Assembly: GCA_046052345.1 (NCBI GenBank) | Contig: JBJOMN010000010.1 | Location: forward strand, 1 to 64,000 | DNA: 64,000 bases | Source of the DNA: Pollutiaquabacter sp046052345 | GTDB taxonomy: Bacteria; Bacteroidota; Bacteroidia; AKYH767-A; 2013-40CM-41-45 | Direction of reading: 5' to 3' | Program-made: the position numbers and the translations under genes | Shown here: positions 17,556-27,450 of the stretch, piece by piece | Layout: each line of letters opens with the position of its first letter | Numbering within the stretch: position 1 is the first letter of the stretch | Notes under the pieces: model-generated | What the model saw: the letters and a program-made list of their open reading frames with translations, nothing else | Told to the model about the DNA's origin: nothing | Databases searched by the model: none

Positions 17556-18311
17556 ATGCGTCAGAAAATCGTTGCCGGAAACTGGAAAATGAACCTCGCC
17601 TACGCCCAGGCCATGGCCCTTTCCGATGCGATTGCAGACGGACTTCGTGATACCGGCAGTTGCGAAGTGGTACTGGCACCTCCTTTCGTCTACCTTCACG
17701 ATGTCCTGCGACGCGTCGGTCACCGCGACCGTATTTCCATAGCTGCTCAGAATTGTTCCTCCGCTGAATCCGGGGCCTTTACCGGAGAAGTTTCTGCCTC
17801 CATGCTGGCATCCATCGGTATCGAGTTCGCGCTGATCGGTCATTCCGAAAGAAGGGCTTTTTTCGGGGAAACGGACGAAACGGTGGCGGGAAAAGTCAGA
17901 CAGGCTTTACGTCATGGAATCACTCCCATTTTCTGCTGCGGCGAAACTCTCGCCGAGCGGGAATCCGGAAGCCATATTGAAACGGTGGAGCGCCAGCTGA
18001 TGACCGGTCTGCTCACCCTCGATGAAAAGGACCTGTCGCAGTGCATCATCGCCTACGAACCGGTGTGGGCGATCGGGACCGGCAGGACGGCCTCCCCGGA
18101 ACAGGCACAGGAAATGCATGCCCGCATACGCTCTGCCGTGTCCAAGACGGCTCCTGCCGTGTCGGACCGGATTCCCATCTTGTACGGAGGAAGCGTCAAC
18201 AGCTCCAATGCCGCATCATTGTTCAGCGCCCCCGATGTAGACGGCGCCCTGGTAGGCGGCGCTTCGCTCAAAGCCGACGAATTCCTTGTCATCGTAGAAC
18301 TCTGCAGCTGA
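17556..18311 (+). CDS. tpiA: Triosephosphate isomerase
   Basis: A 251-residue glycolytic enzyme interconverting dihydroxyacetone phosphate and glyceraldehyde 3-phosphate. The catalytic residues are all present: Lys in GNWKMN (K11), His in IGHSERR (H96) and Glu in AYEPVWAIGTG (E168), plus the phosphate loop YGGSVN and GGASL. The length is standard. It lies between the ABC permease and prmA genes with short gaps (34 and 14 bp), so the three may be co-transcribed. Confidence 0.98.
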   Translation: MRQKIVAGNWKMNLAYAQAMALSDAIADGLRDTGSCEVVLAPPFVYLHDVLRRVGHRDRISIAAQNCSSAESGAFTGEVSASMLASIGIEFALIGHSERRAFFGETDETVAGKVRQALRHGITPIFCCGETLAERESGSHIETVERQLMTGLLTLDEKDLSQCIIAYEPVWAIGTGRTASPEQAQEMHARIRSAVSKTAPAVSDRIPILYGGSVNSSNAASLFSAPDVDGALVGGASLKADEFLVIVELCS

Positions 18312-18325
18312 TACTCCCGCAAATC

Positions 18326-19156
18326 ATGGAATACTTCGAAGTCCGTTTCGAAATCCCAAAAGCCGCTGAAGAAGTGCTGGTAGCTTTCCTGGCGGACGCC
18401 GGTTTTGATATGTTCGAGGAATATGAAGAAGGAATCAGGGCCTTCATCCCTGCTGATGGTAGGGGAGTGGATGAAATTCGGTATTTGGTCAGCACTCTTC
18501 CCAGGGAATTCATCGGTGACTCGTGGACGGTTCAACGTCTGGAAGACCGTAACTGGAACGAGGAATGGGAGAAAAGCTTCGACCCTGTGACCATCGCCGG
18601 TAAAGTGGTTGTCCGGGCGCCCTTTCATCCTGTTCCCGATAAAGGACTTATAGACCTTGTCATTGAACCGAAGATGTCTTTCGGTACTGGACATCACCCC
18701 ACCACCGCTCTGATGATCGAAGGCATGTTGGGATTGGACTGGAACGATAAAAGTGTCCTGGACATGGGCTGCGGCAGCGGTGTCCTGGCGATCCTGGCAA
18801 CCCGGCTCGGTGCCAACGGCGTCTTGGCCGTAGACATAGATGACTGGTCGGTAGAGAATACCCGGGAGAACATCGAACGGAACGGAAGCAAGGGAATTGA
18901 TGTGTTGAAAGGGAATTCATCCGTGCTCGCAGGGAAGGACTTCGATGTGGTTCTTGCCAACATCAATCGAAATATCCTGCTGCAGGATATCCCTGCTTAT
19001 GCAGCCGGGATGAGAAGCGGCGGCTTGTTGCTCGCCAGCGGATTCCTCGAACAGGATGTCGACGTACTTTCGGAGCGTGCCGCTTCCGTAGGACTTCAGC
19101 CGTACGGGTCCTTGCTCTCCGACAATTGGAGGATGTTGCAATTCGTTAAAAGATGA
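18326..19156 (+). CDS. prmA: Ribosomal protein L11 methyltransferase
   Basis: A 276-residue SAM-dependent methyltransferase that trimethylates ribosomal protein L11. The N-terminal substrate-recognition domain (MEYFEVRFEIP...) is followed by the hinge with WNEEWEKSFDP, the PrmA signature MSFGTGHHPTT, the SAM loop DMGCGSGVLAI and the LANIN motif. The start is ATG 18326; the open frame extends into tpiA but that part is not protein-like. The stop codon overlaps the ATG of the giant exported protein (ATGA at 19153-19156), implying translational coupling. Confidence 0.95.
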   Translation: MEYFEVRFEIPKAAEEVLVAFLADAGFDMFEEYEEGIRAFIPADGRGVDEIRYLVSTLPREFIGDSWTVQRLEDRNWNEEWEKSFDPVTIAGKVVVRAPFHPVPDKGLIDLVIEPKMSFGTGHHPTTALMIEGMLGLDWNDKSVLDMGCGSGVLAILATRLGANGVLAVDIDDWSVENTRENIERNGSKGIDVLKGNSSVLAGKDFDVVLANINRNILLQDIPAYAAGMRSGGLLLASGFLEQDVDVLSERAASVGLQPYGSLLSDNWRMLQFVKR

Positions 19157-22100
19157 TCCGGAACATGAAAGGCGGTTTCCTTGCATACGGTGTTATTGCA
19201 GTGCTATTGATCTCGAACATTGAGCGTGCCGCTGCACAATTGCCCAAGACCTTTTCCCAGGACCCTTCGGTTTTCCTTACGGAGGTGAGCAGGTTTGTCG
19301 TCGATGCTGACAAGGACGAAGGCAAAAAAGTCGCCGATGGCTTCGAATCGGTCTGGCGCGGGGGACGTTTTTCCGAAACGCAGCAGGCGACCGTCATACG
19401 GACCTGCAATGCGATGCTCAAAAAACGGCTGAAGGCATTTCCGGATTTCAAGAATTATCTTTCTGCATTGACCGTCTTTGCCGGTGCGCAACGGCAGGGT
19501 CTTGTTTTCGACGAATGGCATGCGACCATCGACAAGGTGATGGGACTTTCAGCACGTCATTTCTCTACTTTCATCAACACGAGTGCGCTGCTTTTCAGGG
19601 ATAACACCCTGTATGAATCCGTTTCGGCGCGCTGGTACTCGACCGCTGCGGAGTATCATTTCGAGTTCGACTCCTTGCCGAAAATCGTTTTTCCGGTGGC
19701 CGACCTGGTCTGTACGGCTAAGAACGATTCTTCCCTGATCACCGCTGTAAAAGGCAACTTCTATCCTAACCGGAAGCTGTTTGTAGGGGATGGAGGGAAA
19801 GTGAACTGGCGGAGGGCCGGCTTGGACGAGAGTTATGCCGTGGCCGAACTGAATCATTTCCTGATCGATGTTTCAGGAACCGATTTCTTCGCGGACTCGG
19901 TGGTTTTCCGGTGCGCTTCATATTTCAGAGAGCCCCTCATCGGAAGATATTCCGACAAGATACTGGCGAATGTTACAGAGGAGAACGCCAGCTATCCGAG
20001 GTTCCAGTCCTATGTTACGGACATCGAGATCAGGGACATCCTTCCCGGTATCGACTTCTCGGGCGGTTTCGGACTTTTTGGCAGCCGTATTACGGGATTC
20101 GGAGATAGGGAATCAAGCGCCTTCATTACCATCGGCAGGAACGGCAAGCTGTTTTTCAGGGCATCATCGAAGAGTTTTGCGATCCGCAAGGACCGCATCA
20201 CCAGCGACAATGCGGCGGTGACTTTCTATATGGAAAATGACTCCGTGTTTCATCCCGGAGTCACGCTTAAATACATGCAGGACGACAAGGAACTGACACT
20301 GATCAGGGCGGAAGAGGGGAAATCGCAGGCTCCGTATATGGACTCTTACCACCAGATCGACATGTATTTCGATGCGTTGTACTGGAAGGTCAATGAGCCG
20401 CTGATCGATATGCGTATGATCAGTGCGGCAGAGGAGAGCAAAGCATTGTTCGAATCGGCCAATTATTTCCGGAAGAACCGTTTCCAGCAGATGCAGGGCA
20501 TCGAGGAGGTGCATCCCCTGTACCGGGTGAAGAAATACTGCGAGAACCACGGTACACGTGATGTATATACGGAAGACCTGGCCAAGGAGATGCGGCTTCC
20601 CGTTACGGAAGTCCGGAACATGCTGATCCGGTTCTCCAATTCCGGATTCGTGGCTTATGACAGCCGTGAAGACATGGCTACCGTGAAGGACCGTTTGTAT
20701 TATTACCTCCAGGCCGATGTCGGAAAGGTGGATTACGATGTCATCCAGTTCGAGTCGGTCATTAAGGCGCTTCCGAATGCCAGCATCAACCTGCTCAATA
20801 ATGAAATGACCCTTCGCGGCGTAGCCCCTGTGGTCCTTTCCGACAGCCAGAACGTGGTCATCTATCCAAAAGAGCAGGAGATAAAGCTGAAAAAGAACCG
20901 CGATTTTTCATTTGCAGGAAGGGTCAAGGCAGGCCGCTTCGAATTCCACGGAAAAGATTTCGGCTTTGAATACCAGACTTTCAAGATCAACCTCAACAAT
21001 GTCGACTCGCTAAGGCTCAAGGTGGAAAGCGACGATCCGAAGGAGGTCGACTTCTACGGCAACCGCAAACTGGTCTTTGTAAAGAGCGTCCTCGAGAATA
21101 TCAACGGCGACCTGCTCATCGACAACATGATCAACAAGTCCGGTCTTAAGGAGTATCCGGAATATCCGGTGTTCAATTCCAGGAAGGACTCTTATGTCTT
21201 CTACGACCGGCCTTCCATTCAACAGGGTGTTTACGACCGCGATCGCTTTTATTTCCATCTGGATCCGTTCACCATCGACTCCCTTGACAATTTCAGCCGT
21301 GAGGGACTCACGTTCGGAGGTGAGTTCGTGTCAGCCGGCATCTTCCCCGATTTCAGGGACTCCCTGAAGCTGCAGCCTGACCTTTCATTGGGACTCGTGC
21401 GCGAGACAGGCCCGTCCGGCTGGCCGGCTTATTCCGGCAAAGGCACCTTCACGAATACCGTTTCGCTCAGTAACGAAGGACTCTACGGCGACGGTACGCT
21501 GGATTATCTCACCTCGCATTCCGTATCCAATACTTTCCTTTTCCTGCCGGACTCCATGAACACTTTGGCAGAACGGTTTTCAAACCGCAAGGCCACGCTG
21601 GCAGGTGTGGAGTTCCCGAGCGTGCTTGCCGATACCGTGCGTCTGCATTGGGAGCCGCAAAAGGATTTCATGGATATCTACAGGGTAAGGAAGGACTTGT
21701 CGATGTACGACGACCAGGTGAAGATGACAGGGAACCTCACGCTTGCACCTGCAGGTATGACCGGCAACGGCGTGATGCAATTCGTCACCAGTGAACTCGA
21801 GTCCGGTCACTTCAAGTATAAAATGGATGTCTTCGATGCGGACACCTCCAACTTCCGTCTTAACTCCGACGAGACTTCTACGCTCGCCTTCTCGACCAAT
21901 TACGTACAGTCACACATCGATTTCACCAAAAGGTTCGGAGAGTTCAAGTCCATCGCGGGCGGAAGTATTGTGAACTTCCCATTGAACCAGTATATCAGCT
22001 TCATCGACCGGTTCAAGTGGCTGATGGATGAAAAGGAGCTGGAGCTTTCCGCCTCCGACGAACTGGCGACCAAGGAGGTTTCCGATACAGTGGTCACGAA

Positions 22101-23661
22101 TATCACGCTTTCCGGCTCGGAATTCGTCAGCCTGGACCCCCGTCAGGATTCGCTTCGCTTCAAGGCGCCGTTTGCCAAATACTCACTGAAAGATTACCTG
22201 ATCAAGGCCGAGAAGGTCGCATTGGTACAGACCGCTGACGCCTATGTAATTCCTGATAGCGGAAAGGTCGTTGTCGAGCGCTATGCGAAAATGCGGACGT
22301 TGGAGAACGCCCGGATCCTCGCCAACACCACGACCAAGTATCACACGGTCTACAACGCGAGGGTCGACATACAAGGGCGTAAAAGGTATCAGGCATCCGG
22401 TGATTATGACTACATCGACGAAAACAAGGTCAAGCACCATTTCCACTTCGACGACATAGGGGTTGATACGGCCTATCAGACCATAGCTTCCGGAGAGTTG
22501 AAGGACGAGCAGGGTTTCCCGCTGAGTTCCAACTTCCTGTTCAAAGGAGGAGTCCAGCTGATGGCCTCGCATCAGTTCCTCACGTTTTCCGGATATGCCA
22601 AGCCGAACATCCGCTGCGAGAAGATCACACAGAACTGGATAAAGTTCAAAGGGGATATCAATCCGGAGAATGTCAGTATTCCGGTGAACGCACCGGTCAC
22701 TGACGGCGGACAGAAGTTGGCGGCTGCAGTCGCTCAGGCTAGCGACAGTACGGGCATCTATGCGGCCTTCCTGATGCCGAAGCAGAAGGCATCCGACCTG
22801 GAAATCATAAGTGCATCAGGTGTCCTTTACTTCGACAAGGCCGACAAGCGTTTCAAGATCACGACAGAGGATCGTTTGCTTCGTCCCGCTGATCCGGGCA
22901 ATTTCCTGAGCCTCGATGATGCTCGGTGCCTCGTATACGGAGAGGGAAAACTGGATTTCGGCTCCCAGCTCGGCCAGGTTGAAGTGAAGACGGTCGGCAA
23001 TGTCACCACCAACCTGAATAACGACAGCACCAGCGTGAACGTCCTTATGGCCGTCGATTTTCCGTTCGAAGAGGACGCGCTCAAGGTCATGTGGGATGAG
23101 TTGTCCAACAACGCTCTGCTTGAACCTACTTCGGATATCGGCCGTCCGACCTATGAAAGGGGGATCACCGAGCTGGCCGGCAAGGAGAAAGCGGAGAAGA
23201 TATTGAGTGAGCTTACGCTTTACGGTACCTTCAAGAAAATGCCGGAAGAGCTTCGACATACCTTGTTTCTGTCAGATCTGAATATGACCTGGGACGATAT
23301 GACGCGTTCCTACCGGAGCGTGGGAAAAATAGGGGTCGGTAGTATCGACAAGGTTTCGGTCAATCGAAAACTCAGCGGTTTCGTGGAAGTGGTACATAAG
23401 CGTTCCGGTGATGCGCTGTATGTCTACCTGGAACCTGAAAACGGTGTCTGGTATTATTTCGGATATGCGCGAGGGCTGATGCAGACACTCTCATCCAATA
23501 GTTCCTTCAACGATGTCATCAACAAGATGAAGCCGGAGAAGCGGGTCAGGAAGGAGAAGGACAAGCCTGATTACGAATTCATGCTCACCACCGACCGTGC
23601 CGTGCGTAACTTCCTGAAAAAGATGCAACCGCAACCGCCGGCTCCTTCCGACGGTCAATAA
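19153..23661 (+). CDS. Giant exported protein of unknown function
   Basis: A 1502-residue protein with an N-terminal signal peptide (hydrophobic GGFLAYGVIAVLLISN, cleavage near AAA-QLP) and no other obvious membrane segment. I do not recognise a catalytic domain. Most of the length looks beta-rich, with recurrent strands such as KLFFRASSKSFAIRKDRI and FHGKDFGFEYQTFKINLNN that resemble the repetitive strands of OstA/AsmA-type envelope proteins. A helical stretch at about residues 455-520 (EDLAKEMRLPVTEVRNMLIRF) superficially resembles a winged helix. The C-terminus is Lys/Pro-rich and lacks a T9SS sorting domain. Similar very long proteins occur in other Bacteroidota as conserved hypotheticals (from memory). 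The start overlaps the prmA stop; an ATG at 19165 is an alternative. plsY follows 52 bp later. Periplasmic or outer-membrane location is inferred. Confidence 0.8.
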   Translation: MIRNMKGGFLAYGVIAVLLISNIERAAAQLPKTFSQDPSVFLTEVSRFVVDADKDEGKKVADGFESVWRGGRFSETQQATVIRTCNAMLKKRLKAFPDFKNYLSALTVFAGAQRQGLVFDEWHATIDKVMGLSARHFSTFINTSALLFRDNTLYESVSARWYSTAAEYHFEFDSLPKIVFPVADLVCTAKNDSSLITAVKGNFYPNRKLFVGDGGKVNWRRAGLDESYAVAELNHFLIDVSGTDFFADSVVFRCASYFREPLIGRYSDKILANVTEENASYPRFQSYVTDIEIRDILPGIDFSGGFGLFGSRITGFGDRESSAFITIGRNGKLFFRASSKSFAIRKDRITSDNAAVTFYMENDSVFHPGVTLKYMQDDKELTLIRAEEGKSQAPYMDSYHQIDMYFDALYWKVNEPLIDMRMISAAEESKALFESANYFRKNRFQQMQGIEEVHPLYRVKKYCENHGTRDVYTEDLAKEMRLPVTEVRNMLIRFSNSGFVAYDSREDMATVKDRLYYYLQADVGKVDYDVIQFESVIKALPNASINLLNNEMTLRGVAPVVLSDSQNVVIYPKEQEIKLKKNRDFSFAGRVKAGRFEFHGKDFGFEYQTFKINLNNVDSLRLKVESDDPKEVDFYGNRKLVFVKSVLENINGDLLIDNMINKSGLKEYPEYPVFNSRKDSYVFYDRPSIQQGVYDRDRFYFHLDPFTIDSLDNFSREGLTFGGEFVSAGIFPDFRDSLKLQPDLSLGLVRETGPSGWPAYSGKGTFTNTVSLSNEGLYGDGTLDYLTSHSVSNTFLFLPDSMNTLAERFSNRKATLAGVEFPSVLADTVRLHWEPQKDFMDIYRVRKDLSMYDDQVKMTGNLTLAPAGMTGNGVMQFVTSELESGHFKYKMDVFDADTSNFRLNSDETSTLAFSTNYVQSHIDFTKRFGEFKSIAGGSIVNFPLNQYISFIDRFKWLMDEKELELSASDELATKEVSDTVVTNITLSGSEFVSLDPRQDSLRFKAPFAKYSLKDYLIKAEKVALVQTADAYVIPDSGKVVVERYAKMRTLENARILANTTTKYHTVYNARVDIQGRKRYQASGDYDYIDENKVKHHFHFDDIGVDTAYQTIASGELKDEQGFPLSSNFLFKGGVQLMASHQFLTFSGYAKPNIRCEKITQNWIKFKGDINPENVSIPVNAPVTDGGQKLAAAVAQASDSTGIYAAFLMPKQKASDLEIISASGVLYFDKADKRFKITTEDRLLRPADPGNFLSLDDARCLVYGEGKLDFGSQLGQVEVKTVGNVTTNLNNDSTSVNVLMAVDFPFEEDALKVMWDELSNNALLEPTSDIGRPTYERGITELAGKEKAEKILSELTLYGTFKKMPEELRHTLFLSDLNMTWDDMTRSYRSVGKIGVGSIDKVSVNRKLSGFVEVVHKRSGDALYVYLEPENGVWYYFGYARGLMQTLSSNSSFNDVINKMKPEKRVRKEKDKPDYEFMLTTDRAVRNFLKKMQPQPPAPSDGQ

Positions 23662-23713
23662 TCCGGCGCTTTTATTAAATTGCCGTCCGCTACGTGCGCC
23701 GCATTAACGCAAA

Positions 23714-24343
23714 TTGCTGACATTCAATAACATAATTGGCCTATTGGCGGCTTATCTGGTGGGCTCCATACCCTCGGCGGTCTGGGTCGGCCGCACCTTC
23801 TACGGCATCGACGTTCGTGAATACGGCAGCGGTAATGCCGGGGCCACCAATACCTTCAGGGTGTTGGGCAAGAAGCCGGGCATCGCCGTCCTGATTATGG
23901 ATGTGTTGAAGGGTTTTTTTGCCGTAAAAATGGCCTATTTGGTGGGGGATTACGATTCCCGTTCCCCGGAATTCATCGACTTCGAATTAGCGTTAGCCGT
24001 TTGCGGACTGATGGGGCATGTTTTCCCGATCTATGTCGGATTCAGAGGAGGCAAAGGCGTCGCCACCATGCTCGGAATACTTATCGGCGTACATCCGCAG
24101 GCTGCCGGCCTCTGTGCCTTGGTCTTCCTGATATCCTTCATGTCGACCCGCTACGTTTCCCTCAGCAGCATGCTCGCGGGGGTCACTTTTCCGGTTGTCA
24201 TCATGGTCTTCTATTCGACCAACTCCAGCATCAATATCTTTTCACTGGCCGTCGCCATCATGATCCTGGCTACCCATCAACGGAATATTGAAAGGCTGTT
24301 GGCCGGCGAGGAATCACGTGTTCCGCTTTATGGCCGAAGGTGA
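23714..24343 (+). CDS. plsY: Glycerol-3-phosphate acyltransferase PlsY
   Basis: A 209-residue inner-membrane enzyme that transfers an acyl group from acyl-phosphate to glycerol 3-phosphate, the first step of phospholipid synthesis. Five hydrophobic segments and the three PlsY motifs are visible: GSIPSAVWVGR, GSGNAGATN and the FRGGKGVAT loop. The start is TTG at 23714, which gives the standard N-terminus; there is no better ATG. It lies 52 bp after the giant exported protein. plsX is not in the window. Confidence 0.95.
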   Translation: MLTFNNIIGLLAAYLVGSIPSAVWVGRTFYGIDVREYGSGNAGATNTFRVLGKKPGIAVLIMDVLKGFFAVKMAYLVGDYDSRSPEFIDFELALAVCGLMGHVFPIYVGFRGGKGVATMLGILIGVHPQAAGLCALVFLISFMSTRYVSLSSMLAGVTFPVVIMVFYSTNSSINIFSLAVAIMILATHQRNIERLLAGEESRVPLYGRR

Positions 24344-24403
24344 CCTGCCCGCTTGAGGGTTTACTGACGTTTTTCTGTTAAGAACATCGGAAGTTCGCAG
24401 ACG

Positions 24404-24430
24404 TTGGTCGTGCCCGGAAGGGTAAATTTA
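24404..24430 (+). promoter_or_regulatory. Candidate promoter of the NagZ fusion gene
   Basis: TTG at 24404-24406, a 16-bp spacer and TAAATTTA at 24423-24430 (one mismatch to TAnnTTTG), 6 nt before the chosen ATG at 24437. Confidence 0.35.
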
Positions 24431-24436
24431 CATCCG

Positions 24437-27400
24437 ATGGTTTTCATTCCCGTGCGGTCGCTTTGTCGTTGGTCTTTGGTGTCATTGCTGCTGACGGTGA
24501 CGCTGCTGTTTCTTGGTTCAGCCTCCTTGAGGGCTGCTGATCCTCCATTCCTTACCGATAAGGCGCGCTCCTGGGCGGACTCCGTGCTCTCCCGCCTGTC
24601 ACTTCAGGAGAAAATCGGTCAACTCTTCATGGTGGCCGCGTGGAGCAACAAGGATTCCTCCCATGTCAACGAGATCTCCAAGCTCATCGAAGACTGGGGA
24701 ATCGGAGGGGTCATATTCTTTCAGGGTGGTCCCGTCAGGCAGGCCCTGCTGACCAACCGTTATCAGGCTATGTCCAAAGTGCCGCTGATGGTAGGTATCG
24801 ACGGAGAATGGGGGCTCGCCATGCGGCTGGACAGTACTGTCCGTTATCCGCGACAGATGACTTTGTCCGCCATCGGTGACGACAGCGTCGTCTATCGCAT
24901 GGCTTCCGACATGGCCCGCCAGTGCCGTCGGCTGGGCATCCATATCAATTTCGCGCCGGATGCGGATATCAATAACAACCCGCTGAACCCGGTCATCGGC
25001 AGCAGGTCCTTCAGCGACGATCCTGTCGCGGTAACGCGGCGTTCGATCATGTACATGCGCGGACTGCAGGACAATGGCATCCTTGCCAATGGGAAACATT
25101 TTCCGGGACACGGCAATGCCGAAAGCGATTCCCATTTTTCCCTGCCCGTCATCAGCAAGTCGCGCGAAGCGATGGACTCCGTCGAGCTGATGCCGTTCGA
25201 GGCGTTGATCGGGGAGGGTGTTGCCTCCATGATGGTCGCACACCTGCAAGTGCCTTCGATCGAGACCTCTTCCGATCTGCCTTCTACGCTCTCCCGACCC
25301 ATTGTCACCGGCCTTCTGCAAGAGGAAATGGGCTTCAAAGGACTCGTGTTCACGGATGCCCTGAACATGAAAGGTGCCAGCGCATGCTACCGCCCGGGTA
25401 CGCTCGATCTGGCGGCGTTTCTGGCAGGCAACGATGTGCTGCTTTATTCCGAAGATGTTCACAAAGGCATCGAGGAAATAGCCGCCGCCGTCGATTCAGG
25501 AACGGTTTCCGAGAAAGAGATAGACCGTCGGGTACGGAAGATCCTTATGGCGAAGTACTGGTGCGGTCTGAATGAATTTGTGCCGGTGGATACCGCGGGC
25601 CTTTACAGGGACCTGAATGCTCCTGCCTTTTCAAGCCTTCAGCGTGAGTTATACGAAAGGTCGATGACGTTGCTGACAAACCGCGACAACACCGTACCGC
25701 TCACAGGACTTTCTTCACGGCACGTCGCAGTCGTTTCCGTGGGCGCACCTGCCGACAACCGTTTCAGTCAGTTGTTGTCCGACCATGTGCGTGCCGATTT
25801 TTTCACCGAGGAGAAGGACGCTTCCACCGAAGTGTTCCGGGCGCTGTATTCTTTTCTGGGGAATTTCGACCTGGTCGTGCTTTCCCTGCATGGCACCACG
25901 ATGCGTTCCCAGAACGGATACGGGGTGTCGGAAAACGCAGCCTTGTTCATCGACTCCGTACTCGCTGCGTATCCGACCGTGTTCGTGGATTTCGGAAATG
26001 CGTATACCCTGACAAGGTTCCGGAACCTCGATAGAGCCAAAGCGGTCATCATGGCGTACGAGGACTTTGCGCTTCCCCATGAGTTGGCGGCCCAGTTGCT
26101 GGTCGGTTCTACCCCTGCTGCTGCAAGGTTACCGATACAGGCCGACCAGCGTTTCATAAGGGGCATGGGAACGGATCAGCAGCAGGTGTTGCGTCTGAAG
26201 TATGCCCTGCCGGCAGAGGCCGGAATGGATGCTTCTGTTCTGCAGCGTATCGATACGATCGTCAGTTCTGCCATCCGATCCGGCGCCATGCCCGGATGTC
26301 AGGTGCTGGTCGCCCGATCCGGCAAAGTGGTTTACGACCGTAGCTTCGGATTCCATCGTTATGACTCGCTGCAGGCGGTGTTGCCTGACGATCTCTACGA
26401 TGTAGCATCTGTCACCAAGGTCACTGCCACTGCCATGGCGGCAATGAAACTCTGTGAGTCCGGAAAATTGGATCTGAATGCTCCCATCGGACGTTATTTT
26501 CCGAAGCTGAGGGGCGATAAACGTTCCATCACTGTCCGGGAGATCTTCACTCATCAGGCAGGTTTTCCGTCATGGATACCATTTTGGAAAAGGACAATGG
26601 AATCGAAAGGAGGCTTCATGCAAGGTGTGTACTCCACGGTCCGTGACGAAAAATACACGATCAGGGTTTGCGACAGTCTTTATCTGAGAATGGAGTACAA
26701 GGACAGTATCTTCTCATGGATCAATCAGGCACCGATGGGTGAGACCGGTAAATACGTCTACAGCGATCTGGGACCGATACTTACCGGCTGGATCGTCGAG
26801 AAGACGACCGGAATGACGCTTGATAAATTCGTGGAAGAGGCCATTTACAAGCCTTTGCAGCTGAATCATTCCGGCTTTCTTCCGCTGGAATCTTTTCCCG
26901 CTGAACGGATCGTCCCCACTGAGCTCGATACCGCTTTCAGGAAGCGATTGCTGCAGGGAGATGTCCACGACCCTGCTGCCGCCATGCTTGGCGGTGTTTC
27001 CGGCAACGCCGGTTATTTCAGCGATGCTTTCGATCTGGCCGTTCTCATGCAGATGCTGCTGAACGGCGGCTCTTATGGAGGCGAGAAACTGTTGAAGCCG
27101 GAGACCATCCGGAACTTCACGTCAAAGGCGTATCCGCTTGGAAAGAACCGTCGCGGACTCCTTTTCGACAAGCCTGAAACCGAGCCCGGAAAGCCAAGCC
27201 CCTGTAGTGCATCCGCATCTCCGCTGACTTTCGGGCATCAGGGGTTCACCGGAACCTGTGTCTGGGTCGATCCCCGGTACGATCTTGTCTATGTATTCCT
27301 GTCCAACCGGGTACATCCGTCCTCGGGCAACGAACTGCTGGGAAAACTCAACGTAAGGACGTCCATCCAGCAGACGTTGTACGACGCAATCCTCCGTTAA
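24437..27400 (+). CDS. Beta-N-acetylglucosaminidase (GH3) fused to a serine beta-lactamase-type hydrolase
   Basis: A 987-residue exported two-enzyme fusion. After a signal peptide (VSLLLTVTLLFLGSASLRAAD), residues about 40-400 form a NagZ-type glycoside hydrolase family 3 domain with KHFPGHG, the His/Asp dyad in DSHFSLPV and the nucleophile in FTDALNMKG. A GH3 C-terminal-like linker domain follows. Residues about 610-980 are a class C beta-lactamase/DD-peptidase-type domain with the serine motif SVTK (near 658), YSD (near 774) and HQGFTGT near the end. This architecture, known in Bacteroidota, suggests periplasmic peptidoglycan turnover: sugar removal plus peptide or ester cleavage. I prefer ATG 24437 to a TTG at 24404. 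Confidence 0.9.
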   Translation: MVFIPVRSLCRWSLVSLLLTVTLLFLGSASLRAADPPFLTDKARSWADSVLSRLSLQEKIGQLFMVAAWSNKDSSHVNEISKLIEDWGIGGVIFFQGGPVRQALLTNRYQAMSKVPLMVGIDGEWGLAMRLDSTVRYPRQMTLSAIGDDSVVYRMASDMARQCRRLGIHINFAPDADINNNPLNPVIGSRSFSDDPVAVTRRSIMYMRGLQDNGILANGKHFPGHGNAESDSHFSLPVISKSREAMDSVELMPFEALIGEGVASMMVAHLQVPSIETSSDLPSTLSRPIVTGLLQEEMGFKGLVFTDALNMKGASACYRPGTLDLAAFLAGNDVLLYSEDVHKGIEEIAAAVDSGTVSEKEIDRRVRKILMAKYWCGLNEFVPVDTAGLYRDLNAPAFSSLQRELYERSMTLLTNRDNTVPLTGLSSRHVAVVSVGAPADNRFSQLLSDHVRADFFTEEKDASTEVFRALYSFLGNFDLVVLSLHGTTMRSQNGYGVSENAALFIDSVLAAYPTVFVDFGNAYTLTRFRNLDRAKAVIMAYEDFALPHELAAQLLVGSTPAAARLPIQADQRFIRGMGTDQQQVLRLKYALPAEAGMDASVLQRIDTIVSSAIRSGAMPGCQVLVARSGKVVYDRSFGFHRYDSLQAVLPDDLYDVASVTKVTATAMAAMKLCESGKLDLNAPIGRYFPKLRGDKRSITVREIFTHQAGFPSWIPFWKRTMESKGGFMQGVYSTVRDEKYTIRVCDSLYLRMEYKDSIFSWINQAPMGETGKYVYSDLGPILTGWIVEKTTGMTLDKFVEEAIYKPLQLNHSGFLPLESFPAERIVPTELDTAFRKRLLQGDVHDPAAAMLGGVSGNAGYFSDAFDLAVLMQMLLNGGSYGGEKLLKPETIRNFTSKAYPLGKNRRGLLFDKPETEPGKPSPCSASASPLTFGHQGFTGTCVWVDPRYDLVYVFLSNRVHPSSGNELLGKLNVRTSIQQTLYDAILR

Positions 27401-27420
27401 CATCAAGCCTCATTAATTGT

Positions 27421-27428
27421 TACTTTTG
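27421..27428 (+). promoter_or_regulatory. -7 box (TACTTTTG) of bshA
   Basis: An exact TAnnTTTG match 22 nt before the ATG at 27451 in the short gap after the NagZ fusion gene. No clear -33 element is seen. Confidence 0.45.
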
Positions 27429-27450
27429 GGACTTCAATTGTTAGTAGGTG

